Shown here: piece by piece, positions 47,441 to 62,400 of the stretch
Numbering within the stretch: position 1 is the stretch's first letter
Layout: every line of letters starts with the position of its first letter
Assembly: GCA_013398295.1 (NCBI GenBank)
Contig: VZSF01006989.1
Location: forward strand, 124,001-188,000
From: Chionis minor
Taxonomy: Eukaryota > Chordata > Aves > Charadriiformes > Chionididae
Reading direction: 5' to 3'
Length of the DNA: 64,000 nucleotides
Translations under genes and position numbers: made by a program
Notes under the pieces: model-generated
Seen by the model: only the letters and a program-made list of their open reading frames with translations
What the model was told of the DNA's origin: nothing
Databases searched by the model: none

Positions 47441-49977
47441 TCAAAACAGAGCCCTGTCAAAACTACCTTTTCCTATTAAATGGGTAAGCAGCAGATCTCT
47501 CTAGCACATTGCTGGCATGTTCTTTTCCTGTGTTATGGACTAGTTCCTGCTCTGCTGCCTTTATGTGCAACCAAAGCCTACAGACAAAGCAAACAGTACT
47601 CTTTCACTTGTTCCTTACATCAAGCAAGCTTATGAAATTATTCTGCCACCTCAGATAGAAAACTTGGGAAGCCGATTTTTTCAGACTCTTATTTCTGGTA
47701 AGTGAATCATATCCTCTACCAAAGAGGTCTCACTCCTGTTTAATTACTCTTCACACATATTCTCAGCTGTTTTCCTACATCCTGCAGCAGAGGAACATAA
47801 CCAAAAGGAATCACTGCAACTCATATTCACAACTTGGTAACACAACTGTCAGAATAATGGAGCATACTGACTCAGAAGCAACTTGGTTATCTTCACTGGC
47901 AGACGAGGAAAATTTCTATGCAGAGGCTCAGAAAAAGCACATTTTCTCCTCTCTTCCCAAAACATCACAAACCAATTTCTCAAGCAAGTTAGCAGGCTGA
48001 TGAACAGTTCAGTGAGCAATGCTGACTCACACTTTCTCCCTGACTCATGTTGTTCTCCTCCCGATTCAGTTTTATTTTTGCAGTCTCAGTTTTTTCCCTA
48101 CCTCCACATACAGTTTCCTAGAATTGACAGAAACATAGCACATTTTATCACGTCAGATGAGCATATGCTTTAATTTATCCAGGAGTAGACTAAATTAACA
48201 ATTCCTCAGGGAAATTACTATGGATTTTACACCCAGTGAATACAGTTCACTTCTAAATAAAAAAAGGAAAAGAGAAGTGTGCTATATTAGGTGTTATATA
48301 AAGACAACAATGTCACATTACAAGGAGAATAAAACACCACTGTGTTACTGTCTAGGGACGTTAGGGATACCTCTTCCCAATATACAGCATTTTTGTAAGT
48401 TATCTTCTCACTTCTATTTCAAAATTCTTTCATGAATAAAAGAAAAAATGTTTTGAATTCCAGGAACAGCTTATTCATCTTGGGCTTGATACTGAGCTAC
48501 TCATGAAACTGTTGCAATACAGTGGGGATACACACTGTCCATAAATAAGTTATTAGCAGCTTTAAGTAGGTTCTTCTAATCAACTGCTTGGAGCTGCAAT
48601 AGAAACAAAGAGGAAGAACACCAACTTGAAAACCCTGAGACATATTGGAATATTTACTATTAGGATGATAATCCTCAGGATGTACACAAAGGAAGAGCAT
48701 CAGTAATTTAAAATGTCAAAACAGTTCACAACTTATTAAGCCATTTTCCTTTTTTCCCCTATAGATTAATTAAAAAGGGAGCATAACTACCAGCCTAAAA
48801 CGAATGAAAAAGTCATTGCTCTAGCATTTACGAGTAAGTTATTTAAACTCGTAATGAGTTAGGCGATAACACCTATTTGTCCACACCACGTTTCAGTGTA
48901 AAAGCACTCCTGAAAGGCAGTTACATAGCTAAAGTTAAGTATTAACTTGGTACACGCTGCCATCTTTCTGTCTGCAAGAGATTTAGTCAGCTTTTGATAC
49001 AATCACCCCTGGTGCCATGATCTACCAACTCTTCTCTTGACAGGGGATTCAGGAGATAGAAATAGGAGAATTACAGAGAAGTTTACCTTTAATCTAACTG
49101 TATTTTCCACATTTTAAATCATATGTTTAGGACTGAGTTCCACATCACCTTATTAACATTAATTGTGCTTAAATCCGCAAGCAGTACTTTGCATGAGTAC
49201 GGATGGCAGAATTTAGTTTTTGAACTTCTAAACTATTGGTTGGCTCTTTTACAACACAGCCGAAATAATTAGCCTCATCTGATAAATAACATTTCATTGC
49301 CCACGACTCGGTTTCATTTTGCTACTGGTCTCGCTTACAAAAGTCTCACTGGGCTACAGTTACTGAAAACGTTTGAAGCTATTAGCGGGAGCAGAGTAAA
49401 ACTTCTCAAGGCGGGGGGGAAACCACAAGAAGATGAAACTAGCAATAACAATTCAGTTTTAAGATACTCACATGAAGATGCACATCTGACAAACAAAAGT
49501 AGTGAAAATAAGGTCTTCTAAAAATTGGGGGGTATACAGAAAGGATGCTATTTTGGTGACAAGGATGAAGACAACAAGATGCACTACATGTAAGAGAACA
49601 CTTTCCCAGGAAATAACTACTTTAGCAATCAACTGACCCTTAACACTTAGAGAAGCTTCATAAGAAGAATAATCCTTTAGAGGCATTTGTTTGCTTAAAC
49701 TCAAATGAAAAACATTCTAGGTGTCAATCACAGTATCAAAAGGTAGGGAAGCAAGTAGCATTCTTGAATAACATAAATGCAGGCATCTGCTGGAGCATTT
49801 ATTGCCAAAGTTAGTGATGACAAAATAGCATTAAAATGTACTGTTCTCAGGTGGTTCTTGCCCTCTGCAGGAGGAACCCACTGTCTCCCTGAAAGACTTT
49901 CTCCCCACCAAGATCAAAAGCTGTACTCGAACTACAGTATCAAAGGTCACAGTTTACAGCTCACAGAGACATCATTA

Positions 49978-50020
49978 ATCATCACTTCGTGTTCATTTCT
50001 TGCATGGCTTTACATGCCAA
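49978..50020. repeat. Second unnamed repeat pair, copy 2
   Basis: Partner of 45620-45665: atcatcacttcgtgttcat, tcttgcatgg, tttacatgccaaa. About 4.3 kb apart. Similarity fades on both sides. Confidence 0.6.
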
Positions 50021-51211
50021 ACTGTATTTGATGTTCTCTTGGCTGGTCTTGCTCTTTAGCAAAGATCCAAAATACACAAAACTGCCACCACCGCATCACC
50101 AATCACTTGTTAAACTCAACCCAGACACTTTGTATTACAGCAGCACGAAGGCTTTGTGCCCCTTGTTTTTGCCGTGTTTTTAATTTTGACCTATGCTTCA
50201 GATTAGCAGTGTGTCACTAGATCAAGCGTGCTTCCGTTTTTACTTCTGCAATATTCAACAGCCGTGCTTTAAGAATAAGGCAATTGGTAATGAACAGGTG
50301 CTGAGCTCTTGATCCCCGACAGTCATTTTCCATTCAAGCACAGAAGTCCTGCAGTAGTCTACTACTGCTCTCTCTTCAGTCTCAGTGAAAACACTGTCAT
50401 CCTATACCAAGATGAGACACTTTCTTTCTGCCTAATCCTACGAAATAGCAATATATAACTTCCATTATTTTATCCTTCACCAGTGTATGCCAATTCCTCT
50501 TGTGATTTAACACCTTGCCTCTGTATGCTGTCAGATTATTCCAGTAAGGTTTAAGTATAAAAGGTAAACTAGTGTCTCTCTCCTTGGGTAACAGATAAGA
50601 AACATCTCTACCTTCAGCATCACTGCTATGATTCGTAGCACCTATTTACTGTTCCTCCAAATAGATGGTGGTCTTCTAGCTTTGTGAAATGTTTCCAGGA
50701 TTGCTCATCTCCTTATGAATGTTTTTTAAGGTTTATGTCCTTGAAAAATCTATTATAGGTCTGCATTTGGCCTTCTTTTTATATGTGCAGCCAGCAACTG
50801 CAAAGATTCACAACTGAACAGGAATTCCTTCTCGAACAGGAACTGCTTTCACATTAACAGTAACTTACATCCACGTGTATCCATCGTATCTGAGCAAGCA
50901 CAGAGAAAACTCAGCTACTAATTCTGCTACCTGGATATACATCTTCAAATAATTTTCTTCATACTTTGAAAGCATAGTACTCCTCACCATTGTTAGCCAT
51001 TTGAGAAGAAAATTTTTTTTATCTTATCCCTCTCATCCATTACTCCTATACGAGCAACCATTCTACTTAGGGATATGCCAAAATCTAGTTTGGACCGTTT
51101 CCTAAAGGGCAATGTTATTTGCTATCACTTTTATCAATCCCTTGCACGGACACCAAGTTGCAACGCCAGTATAAATCTCCTCAGATAAACAGTGAGATGT
51201 TTTGTAGGGGT

Positions 51212-51235
51212 CTACCTACCTCCCTACCTACCTAC
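51212..51235. repeat. (CTAC)n imperfect tetranucleotide repeat
   Basis: Five CTAC units broken by one CTCC. Confidence 0.85.
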
Positions 51236-53905
51236 TGCAGAGCAGCAGGTGGCACCACTCCTCCTTACAAATACCCACCAACAGTTCCATAACATAAAGA
51301 GAAGGCTAACATGAAACAAGCTTATTGCCAAATCCTCCTGAGGTATTCTGTTCGGTCTATGTTTTATGTTCAGGATAGTTCAGTGAAGCGTGGCTGAAGG
51401 CTTACATGGTTCTTGCTAGCAAAATCCACAGACCTACACACAGTGAACATTTGGAAATGTTGATAAAACCAAAGACAGTAGCTTTCTAGTTATGTGGGAC
51501 GCTCTTCTTATTGCAAGGAACTACTCCTGAAACTCACAACAGTGGGACTTCAATCTGGTTTTGTTCTGTGGTTCATTTGTTTGGGTTTCGTTTATAAATA
51601 CAAGCAGAGATGCATCACTTCCAGGAATAATTTGTGTCTCAAGTTTGAATCTAAGGAACCCTCATGAGAGCAGAAAATGTACCATTCTCTTTGAGGACTA
51701 CTGACATGAGTAAGGAACTGCACGCACCCCTCATACCCACACACTATGCTAGCGCTGACATATATCTTTCAGTATCTTGCTGGCTAGGTACAGGAATCAG
51801 GCTCTGAAAAAGCAAGGTGCATCAGGCAAGCCTCCATGAGCCTGGATTTTATTCTTCAATCTGTATGCATGCTACTCCTCCCATCTGGAGAGTAATTCAG
51901 AAAGGTGGAATCAAATTGAGTAACCTTTCCCACATTTAGATGTTTCTTGCAGCTAACAAAGCACACATTTTTTTTACATTACAGGGATCACAGTATTTTT
52001 GAATTGCCAATCACATCTAGTTTATGAACAAAATGGCTTCTTAACCTGATGTACTAGTTTCAAAATAATCAGGAAAGTTACAAGACCACATGATGAATAG
52101 TTTTTTTCTATCATAAGCAGAAAATTTTTTTGCAAATATTTTTACCATTTCATCTAAAATTCAGACTTCCAATGTCACTTGTAATCACACAACAGAAAAA
52201 CCTTAAGCCGTAAGGCTATAAGTTTGAAATTGTTTCCAACTTACATAAATCACTTCCTATCTTAGGCTATTATCATCATTAAAATAGAAAGTCTACAAAC
52301 TACAGCTATCTGATCAATATAGCAAATGCTAACTTTTTTTTTACCCATATAGTAAATTCATTAGTCATAGTTAGCTCCACAGCAAATTCTGCATTCATTA
52401 TTCATTATTACCCTTTTACGAGAAGTATGAATTTCAGACAAATAAAACTGCATGGTTTACATATTTGTTGGAAATGGTATCAGCTTATGGGAAGCATTGA
52501 AAATAATTTCATGCTGATGCAAGACAGACTTGATAAAACGATTTCTTTGAAGGCGTAGTGTCTTCAGTGTTTCAGAACTTCACCAACGCATGCTGTCATC
52601 TGTGTGCTAAACATTCATTTAAGGAAACCCAACTGGCAGCAAAACTATTCAGTGCTGTACTAGCCAAATTTGCAAACAGGCAAAAATTACTCTAAAAGCT
52701 TACTATATTACAATCCAGTCAAGAACAGGCAGTTTTTTAAAAACAAACCAACAAGGAGAATCCAACTGGAAAACACGCAATACACACACCCTAACAATGG
52801 TAATTTGGTTTAAAACATATTAGTTTACATAGCTTGGTATTTTGGCAAAACCATTAGGGTAACACATTTTCACTTTTTCCTACCCCCAGGACTTTCCTGC
52901 ACGCTGTGTTTAAAAATCACACTCTGTAACAGAGGCAAACGTACGAGCTTTCACTTGAATTTTGGAAACGTATTCACCCACAGAACTGGTAACAGCAGAG
53001 GATGGAAACGCCACGCTATGAGGCAGTTCAGTTCAGTGAGGTTGCACCTTCCTTCTCAACCCTACCTGATTATGAGATAGTAGCATTTAGCCAGTTATTT
53101 GTAAATCTGTATCAGTGGATCCCTGGCTGCATGTCGCAACACCAAGGGATCTCCCTACACTATCTTTTGATAAAGGTGTTGGAAAAAAAATCAACAATTA
53201 TTTAAATGATACATGTGAAAATGAGCTGAGAATGACTTTACAGTTTTTAACTCTACCTTATCGTTGTCAGAAAAGTTCAGACTGACAGCTTTTCATAGAC
53301 CATTATAATTTCACTACAAGTGCATTTTAATTGATCGGTCATTATACCTTACCAGACACGTGTAATCTAATGACAAGGCAGGCAGATGGCAGATAAAACT
53401 GTTCTTCACAGATCAGAAGCTGGGAAGGGCTGGCATTTCAGGAAGGGGTGTTTGTCTCACTTCCTTTTTAGAAAAGCAAGATCTAATCATAGCTTTTCTA
53501 AACTTCACAGATACTTATTTAACTACAGGAGACAATCGTTTTATTTTAGGAGTTATTACTGCTCAGAGCAGCAGAAATATTTAAAATACTATCTTATGAA
53601 TTAGAAAAACCACACCAAAAAAACTTTATATACAAACAAAAATTCCTTCAGAAGAGTCTCATCTGACCTTAAACTTTAAAGGACGGACCACCACCTGTCA
53701 GAAGACCAGTAGTGTTTCTTTGCTTTACATTCTGCACATGAGTCTTATTTGTCATCTCAAACTTCAGGGGACACACAGGACTGTCGTCGTTCTAGTTAGA
53801 AAGCAGCCCAGCACCCACAGCGCTGCTTCATGAGAATCTGGTAACGCAATACAAGAAAGTTATCCAAAGGTTTTGCTTCCAAACATTCACTTTATGTCCA
53901 TGAGT

Positions 53906-53922
53906 GGGGGGGCAGGGAGGGG
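53906..53922 (+). repeat. G-rich run with G-quadruplex potential
   Basis: Seven G, CA, three G, A, four G: enough G-runs for a four-stranded fold with very short loops. No gene nearby. Confidence 0.6.
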
Positions 53923-54259
53923 TGATGAGATACAAAGGAACTTTCCTGACAGTCGTCTTTATTGAAAACTTTGCCTATATATATTTATTACAAATGCAGT
54001 CTCTGAACACCACAAGAAAATACTAACTGCCGTACCCTCACATATTATTACTACTCTACAGATGCAACAAAGCAACTGAATAAGCAAAAAGGAAGAAAAC
54101 CAAGACAAAACTGATCATCTGCTTGAGTCCCAGGTGCCACAGGAAACAGCGCCAAGACTAAACTCATCGTACTGCCTGACGAGCACCCATCATTGCCAAC
54201 ATCACAGTCTGCCCCTCTGTGAAAGAAAAGAAAGGCTACGTTTCTAGGCACTTTTTTTT

Positions 54260-54294
54260 AAAAAAGAAAAAAAAGAAAAAAGAAAAAAAGAAAA
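54260..54294. repeat. A-rich purine tract
   Basis: Runs of four to eight A separated by single G over about 35 bases. Confidence 0.85.
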
Positions 54295-56299
54295 CCACAT
54301 TTATTCATTCATAATTGTCTCGGAGCATTCATAAATGTCTCAGTTTTTGGACTGAGCATTAACCAGATTCAGTTAAGTTAATAATCCATTTATTGCAAGC
54401 CAAGTTTTTTTTTTACAGCCCGAGGGGAAAAAGAAACATCAGCAGCTTTATTTGACACCAAGTTCTTTAAGTTCAACAGCAAATTGCACTGCACACGCAC
54501 AGTAAGCGAGACAAGTTTTCCATAATGAATCAGCCATATTGTGGGAGCAAGACACAAGACCACTACCTGACTTTCTATTTACCCACTTGAATATGCACAT
54601 ATAGTTTGTCTATAATCACTAAAATGATTGCGAAATAATCCTGTTCAAACATATCAAGCTAATCCAGCATGAATTTGACACGGCACTGGAAAATACATGT
54701 AATCCTTAAAACAGTCAGCAAAACAAGCAGCTCACGGGTATTTGGAAGTGACCATCGTTTGACAGAAGGGAAAGAAAAAACAAAGCAGTGTCAATTTGCA
54801 AGTAGGAGAAAAAGCTGCTTTACACTATTCTGCTGGACACTAATGGAAATGCACAGCACTGTAAGAGGTTGTTATCAGATTTATTAATAGAACTCAGTGA
54901 TTCAACAGTATTTTTAGATGTATGTTTTAACACAAGATCTTTGCAAGTAAACTGGGAATTTACTATGTTCAAATACTCCTTAACAGACTAACAATTTATA
55001 TCAAATAACCCAGCTGAGGTCAACAGAGGCAATACTGTGTAGAAAAATTAGCATCTGAATATGCCAGACAGTGATACTGCCAAGATTTAATATAAAGTAT
55101 GTAGATATAGATAAATAGAGGTTCACCAAAAAAAAAACAAACACAAACCCAAAAACACACACACCAAAAAGCGCTGCTCAATGTTTCTCTTAGAAAGTAG
55201 GTCTAAATCAGACATGCTGCTGAGAAGTAGGCTGAAAAAGATCATCCTGAAAGAGCTACCATATATAAATAATAATGACAGCTCACTGACAGTTTTACAC
55301 AAAACGAATAAAAAAATCTGCTTATCTTGCTATGGGAAAAACAAGAAATAAATCATGCAGCAAGGAGGACACCAGATCAGGCCAGATGTTTATGGGACTA
55401 ACACTGCGTCACACAAATATTGGCTCAGATCCAAACAATTAGGACAGTGTGATCCTAGTAAGACACTATTCCTAAACTTCAAACCAATTTACTGGAATTT
55501 ATTACACAGTGAACGTACAGCTAGTGTTGGAGACCTTAAAGTACTAAAATCTCTGAAAGCAAACTGTATTATACTTAACATTTAGTACTTAGAAAGCACA
55601 GAACCGCATCCTATGAAGTAAATCATTTATACTTAAGTAAAAAATTACACAACCTCAAATGGTTAAATCAGCACAGCTAGCAAGAGAACAAGACATACTC
55701 TGCAGATGGAGAAAATAACCACAAGTCTGATACTGTCCTTAAACTACCACATTTTAAAGAATGGCATCCCAAAATACACACCTTGCAGTGTTCTATAACC
55801 TACAGCATCCAAGCTGATTAAGCACTGACATCAGCACAGAAGCTTCTGCTCTCTAAAAGCATTGTTCACCACTGCAGAGTGCAAAATAAAAACAATTCTT
55901 TCATAAACCCATTGTGAATATACAATTTTTCCCTCCTCTTCAAGGAAATCCATCTAAAAAATTTGTTTTTAGTTTAAGTGTTCAACATACCAGCTAAAGT
56001 AAATTTTCACGGATAAAACCCCATGAAACTGACTACCACGTTCACGATTTCAGGGACTAGTAGGCACAGATAATATACTTACAGGATTAATTCAGTTAAC
56101 TTCAGGTATGTAAATACAGTCCTTATGCAAAAATAAGTGCTGCTGCTTTCACTCTGTTCTTTTCCCACCGCACACAAAAAAATAAACACAGAAGAAAAGC
56201 ATGAAGAGAAAATTGATTCTGTTTTATTTCTCAATATCCATGAGGTTTCATTAATGAATGATCAAGCAAAAAGAATAAAACGATAGAAGTTCACAAGCC

Positions 56300-56480
56300 A
56301 GCAGCTGGCATGACAGGCACTCTCCATAGCCGAATTCAAAAGAAATGTCAGTTAGAGTGGCAGCAGCTACAGTCAATGCTGGGAGCTGATGCCTCTGCGG
56401 GAAGAGGATGCTGGGAGATTTTCCCAATCTGCGCTGCAGCCTAATTCTAATCCATCACTTCTAACTGCAAGGAGAAAATG
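56300..56480 (-). other. Possible conserved element or unrecognised exon
   Basis: GC-richer than its surroundings. On the minus strand a strong acceptor (cattttctccttgcag) is followed by about 30 open codons (SDGLELGCSADWENLPASSS) to a TGA. I see no matching donor before the stop and do not recognise the peptide. Could equally be a conserved non-coding element. Confidence 0.25.
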
Positions 56481-59400
56481 GAGACATGAGGAGCGGAAAG
56501 TGATTTATATTTAAAGGCAAAAAGCAAGTTACCTCAGGGAGTTACCTCCTGAATTAAAAAAAAAAAAAAAGAAGATGTTATAATTAAAGTCAGGCAGAAA
56601 AGGGAAAGTATACTAATGCAACTGCAGTAAAAATAGATCAAACATACAAGAGTTGGTAGCAAGCAGCACTGAAGAAAGCTAACTAGCTCATGTTTGATTT
56701 TCAATATTTGACAGTACTGAAACAATTCAACTTTTTTTTTAATTAACTCTTTGACATATTTCCCGAGCAATCCAAATTTTTAGCTAGAGTCTCATGACTA
56801 AATATAGCAATAGCACAGAGGGGCAAGCTAATAAACAGTTATCTTTCTGAATCAGCAGCTATAGGAGAAAGCAGGGAGTCTGAAGCAAAACAGCTGCAAT
56901 GGAGTTTCATCCCCTTGGCATAATCTCTCCAGATGAGATCTGGGAAAGCTCAGCACATGGGAGGTAAGCAGCAGAAAATTAGACTATGTCCTCCACCACT
57001 ACCTTCAAAAAGTATTCTTTAAAGCTGTACCACCTGGCCTAATACTCCTAGCTACATCTGCTGTCACGAACTGACATTTACTCACAAAAATGCCTCAAAG
57101 AAAGCCTTTAAAACACAGCATAGAAAAATACAGATTTGCAGATACCCATTTCAGATGGTTGCTAAGTAATAAAAGTAGTAATACTTCACACCAATCTATT
57201 TCCTTTTCAAAACGCAAGTAAGAATGCAACATACTAGCAAACAGTTTCACAGTATTTACTAAAATATCTGGGGAAACTGAGGGCTATGATAAGGTAAGAG
57301 AGGCTTTTGCAGGACAAAGGTGAGATGGACAGGTCTAACTTATGGACAACAGCACCTTTGAAATCAGGATGTTTCTACCTTTTCCGTGAAATTGTGCCCA
57401 ACAGCGTTAAAGACCAAGGAATTCAGAAATATCCGAGTTCCCCATTAAGTGATTTGGAAGCAGTGCTTATGTGTGTTGTCACTTACTACATTATTTGGGG
57501 CAGGAAGAGTCAAAAGTGTCACTATTTCTCCCACCTTGATTGCACGTGAAAGGTAAATAAGTTTTGAATTAAGCTTGAGCAGTCCCCTAAAAACTGACTC
57601 AGTTCACACACAAAACATGCAACGTGCTGTCTTTAACTCAGCATAAATTGTAGACAGTCCGCACTTGAGGCCTCAGAAAGTATTTCCCAGTAAAAGCCGA
57701 GAAAGTCAGGAGCATGTTTCCACAAGACTGACAAAAGCAAGCTTTCTGTCTGCAAATATCAACACACATTCAGAAGACTTTCCCTGGACTGTCTTAAAGA
57801 AAAACCCACTTAGTACACACTCGAGCCACTTGCCCCTCAGACTGCTTCCCAAAATGCAGTAAACCAACAAAATAACCAAAACACGACATTGTTAAGCTCA
57901 GAGTTTTTTGTTTGTTTGATAGTTTCATATAATGTGGCAATTTGGTTTTCAATCCCTTTTCCCTTAAAACAATCCTCCTTCTCAATATCTGAGCAAGTCA
58001 TTGCCTACAAGTTTTTGGTGGCTTTTTTATCATCTGCAAGTTATACCTCCTCTTTTCATTTTCCTATCTAGAGTACTAATGACTTAAAAACTGTACCACC
58101 AATTCAAAACATTAAGAGTTTACATCCCTTTCAAAGACTCTAAAGTTATTCAGAAAAGGCGGTTCTTGGGTTGCATGAGTGCAAATACCATTATACAGTC
58201 TTTATTAAAGCGCAGGATAAGCCTTAATTCCACGAAAAAAATTTAAAGAAAGAAAACACAGACGTGACCAGTAGATCATGCATTCCAGCACAACATCGAG
58301 ATTACAACATGGTAATTAATAGACTCCAGGAGTCTCCGGGACTCCCCAGCCAAAAAATATTATGCAAGTTTACTGCCATGGTGTTAATTTATTTTTCATG
58401 GAAGAGCAAGCCAGGAGCAGCAATCCAAATATTTAAGCTGAACTAAAACGAACTTACTTTGTCAAACACTGGATCACAGAAAAACAAGTCAGTGGTATCT
58501 TTCCGTGTGCCAGTCTTTCAGAGAAGGCTTGCAAGAGTAGCTTGGTGTGGAAAAGATTAAGAGGTTTGGGTAGTTCTGCGTAGAATGTCCCCGAGACACT
58601 CTGTTTGCGTTTTGCCTCCTCTTTTTTTTCACGTTGCTTTCCAAGAAGCTACAGACACAGGTGGAATTGCACATTTCAAAGTCAACAGAAGACACCAATA
58701 TAAAAATTTGCACAACGTGGCCTGAATACTTCTACTCAAACACATAGAGAAATCTTACACCAGAGGCAAAAGGTGTATTTGCAATAAATATGGAAAAGTG
58801 AGGAACGACATAATTATTGCGTCCTCAAGCCCCCTCAAACTTAAACAAGACAAGATTGTTTTGGGGTAGAGAAGGATTAATGAGATTAGGTTAGTGTCTC
58901 ACTACTGCTGTTCCAAATCTGGAGACTGACAATATAAAATAGGTACTGTGTTATATTTTGGTAGCTATGAAAAATACTGGATATTTACTGGATACAAAAA
59001 TCACCTTTACTGGAATTCCTTCTCCCAGCCCTTGAGGACCAAACATAAAATAAAACTTTGATCATTTAAATTGTCACAGCTGTTTCTCACCATCTTCAGA
59101 CAGTGTCAGAATTTGAGCTCAAACTTATTGAGATAAGCACTGTTCTTAAAAGTTTTTGGCTCCCTAAATTAAAACTTGAATTTAGGGCCATTTCCTCATT
59201 GAGTTTCATTCACTGACAAAACACACACATGTGCAGGTATAACTGAAATCTTAACTACACTTCTGAGATTACAAGGATAACCTGCTCTAACTTCCTTAAA
59301 CACTTCTGGCCCTTAATCTATCACCCCAGTAATACCACATAGAGCTGCTTTGGTAGGATCAAGGATTAACAGTATCCAGCTTTGGGTAGGAAAAGGAAAT

Positions 59401-62400
59401 GCAAAACAGGAAAGGTAACAATGGAATATTCCTCTTTCTGCTGAAATTGATAGAGATAGAAAATCCCAAGAAGGCCACTGTTCATCAAAAATCATCTGTC
59501 TGCTTTTCTACAGAATTCTAGCTTCCACCTTTTCACTATTTCATTTTTTAAACATGCTTAAATGAGATCTCACTATCTTTTCCCCACCGCTATAACTCAG
59601 GGTCTCATGTCAGAAATTTCTATACAAATAGCACACCATGAAGACTTCCTCTGCATGTGAACTGTTTACAGCAGTCACACAAACTACTATGTTTCTTCCT
59701 AAAGACAACTACAAAGCACAAAGCATCTTCTGCAAACATATCCAGGCAGCTACCATAAATACAGTGACTCTAATTGTTGTTATTTATTTGCATAAACCTC
59801 TGATAACAGGATGGTAACTGAAAACACCATCGTGTCTTTACCTCAAAGAAAAACATTGTGTGCCAACCTGTACCATGGAAAAGCATAACAACTTGATGGT
59901 AACTTATTCCTATCACATATAGGTGACATTTTAAGGAACAGTAAGTAAAATGAGATGGAAAGAAATTCAAATACAATCAAAATAGCAGTGACAAGGTCAG
60001 TACTGCTAGGCATAATGTGGTGATGGTTAAAAATTGTTGAGAACTCCAACCTCTTTTAATCATCTTCTTGTAAAACCAAAGAAGAAATAACGCACAAAAT
60101 TATACTCTGGCAACAGAAATCATTGATCTCTGCATTTCACAAAAAGAATTTCTGAATAATTTGGGAGAAAATTAAGGTAACATAAATTTATAGGAAAAAA
60201 GTCATAGAAGTTGAGAATTATCTTGTTCACTATGACTGATATTAAATTTCATAGTTTTTCCATGATAAGTTCAGGTCCTGATGAAGCATTTTTAGTAAGA
60301 ATTAAATAAAAGACAACACACATCAATCTGTTCCATCCATGTATTATTTTGAACCTGTAGATGCCTGGCAGGTAACAGCATTAGGTTACCTAGTGAAACA
60401 GATTTACCCGAAACTGAGAATAAGTAGACACTACAGTGAAAACACGGGGTAGTACTTGGTAAAAAGTACTTGACAAAACTTCTCATCAGAGGCTTGAATT
60501 TCCAAAACAGAAAACCAGAAAGTCTTCAGCTACATGGTTCCTTTTACAGCAAAATATGCCAATCTAAAACCAGTTCTGTGTTAGCACAACCATGTAACAG
60601 CAAATTTACTTGCACATATACCTCACTCATCCTCTTTGGAAGGTTAAAGATGCTGTACCAAAAGTTACCGCCAAGCCAGTGCTTTGAAAACTTAGCAACT
60701 CTCTTTGGCAGAGAAATGGTGAAATGCTACCATTTGCTTTAAAGCCAAATGGCAGACTAACCTACTGTAATAGCCTTTCTTTGGCTTCAGCACCAGTGAG
60801 TAAAGACTGGCATTTACAGGTGGAACTCCACTTAATGGTCCTTCCACATTTCTGTAAAACAAGCATTTTGGGCTCATTGCAACAAATGTTTTGGAGTAGC
60901 TGTGTATACCTATGGTAGCCACCACGAGCAGAAGATCACAAAAGAGTCTAAAGAATCTAATCCATTTAGACAATCGGAGCAAAGACTGATTTCCTCCTGG
61001 ACCTGTCCTCAGATACGACAGCCAGCACTAGAGATTTAGGGAAGGATTTTACCCTATTAAGATAACTCATTGCCCTTTTAACATCTAACCTGCCCAACCT
61101 GGCATCTACAGTCAAGCAATAACATTTAGGGAATAAAGCCAGTTAAAGATAAGTTAGATTAGCAAAACCATTTCCTAGCATTTACCGGAGCAATGTATAC
61201 AGCAGTGTTACTCTATACATATTTTACACAAAGAAGTAGAGCTGTGTATGAAATACTATGAAGACATGGTTCTCACACATTCTTTCTGAATTCACCAAAC
61301 CAACAAGCTGATCTGACAGAACTTGAACCAGCTCTGATCTCGTAAGCAAACATCAACAGCCTTTGTAGCCACAACTGTCTATAAAGAACATCCATTTCAG
61401 CTAAATGAATTTGGGAATAATAAAACTGCAATAAGCCACTCAAACCAATGCCAGGCATATCACAGAGCTGTAACAGTGCCACTTTCTTATTCAAAATAAA
61501 AGAGACTGAAACATCAATGCATAGGAAAATTATAAGACAAACGTTACCCACAGCAAAATCAAAAAAATAGATACAGTTTCCCACAAGGTTGAACCTCGGG
61601 TAATTCATTGTTTCAATGTAGTAATGTTTCCAAATTTCTACTACTGTATTATCAATACAAAAATTTGCCATTAATTCTAGACAGGGAAAGGTCAGGAACA
61701 ACCAGTATGGCACTGGATTTGGGAAAGGCTTCACCTTGGGCAAAATACCAGTGTCATTTGAAAACTACAACCAAAGAGTTTCAAGGAAAATAAGATTGCG
61801 GAATTTCAGAAGTCCTTAGGGTTTTTTCAGCGCCTTAGGCACTTTTTTTAAATAGCTGTACCTTCTGAAGAGTTTGAGAGGGAGTCTAATCAAGTGAAGA
61901 ACCCTACCTGACTACAAAAGAATACATACGTTTCTATACAATTTCCATAACTGCAGAGTAGCTAAGTGTCTAAACACAGAGCAAGTCATCAGCAACAAGT
62001 ATTCCAGCTGAAGTTACCTTACTCTTATTGCTCAAATACTCACAAACCGAACCACCTTCCTATGAACCCCATTTTCAAAGGAAACAACACACACGATCAT
62101 GCTGACTGTGCACTCATGCATCCCTATGCTCTCAATATTTTAATCTATTGGTCAGTTTCAATCAGCCAAATTTGACAGAGAAGCAATGGACTCAGGAGAC
62201 AATTATAATCAGTACGTGGGCAGTGCAGAAATACCTGAATAGGTACCTACTAAGGGAAAGGCCACAATACAACACTGAATTTTCTGTTTTGTTGGCCTGC
62301 TGAAAAAAAATCAAGCTACCTGTGGGCCACCCAGGAGTTAGGAAGATCCAGGTGCAGCTCGGGGAAAGAAGAGGTAAGCAGGTCATGAGGACAGCTGCAG

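Larger units (their letters stand above)
47441..56299. other. Upstream/first-intron sequence without recognised genes
   Basis: AT-rich, with short open frames only. Contains the second copy of a repeat pair (49978-50020), a CTAC tetranucleotide run, a G-rich run and an A-rich purine tract, listed separately. Confidence 0.6.

Noticed and set aside
54051..54251. Possible upstream TTC39 exon on the minus strand (acceptor ctttcacag at about 54220)
   Set aside because: No convincing donor with the right phase for exon a, and the peptide resembles no known TTC39 N-terminus.
61273..61743. 156-codon minus-strand open frame with hydrophobic stretches
   Set aside because: No domain recognised and no splice or promoter context. 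An open frame of this length is roughly expected by chance in 64 kb of AT-rich sequence read in six frames.
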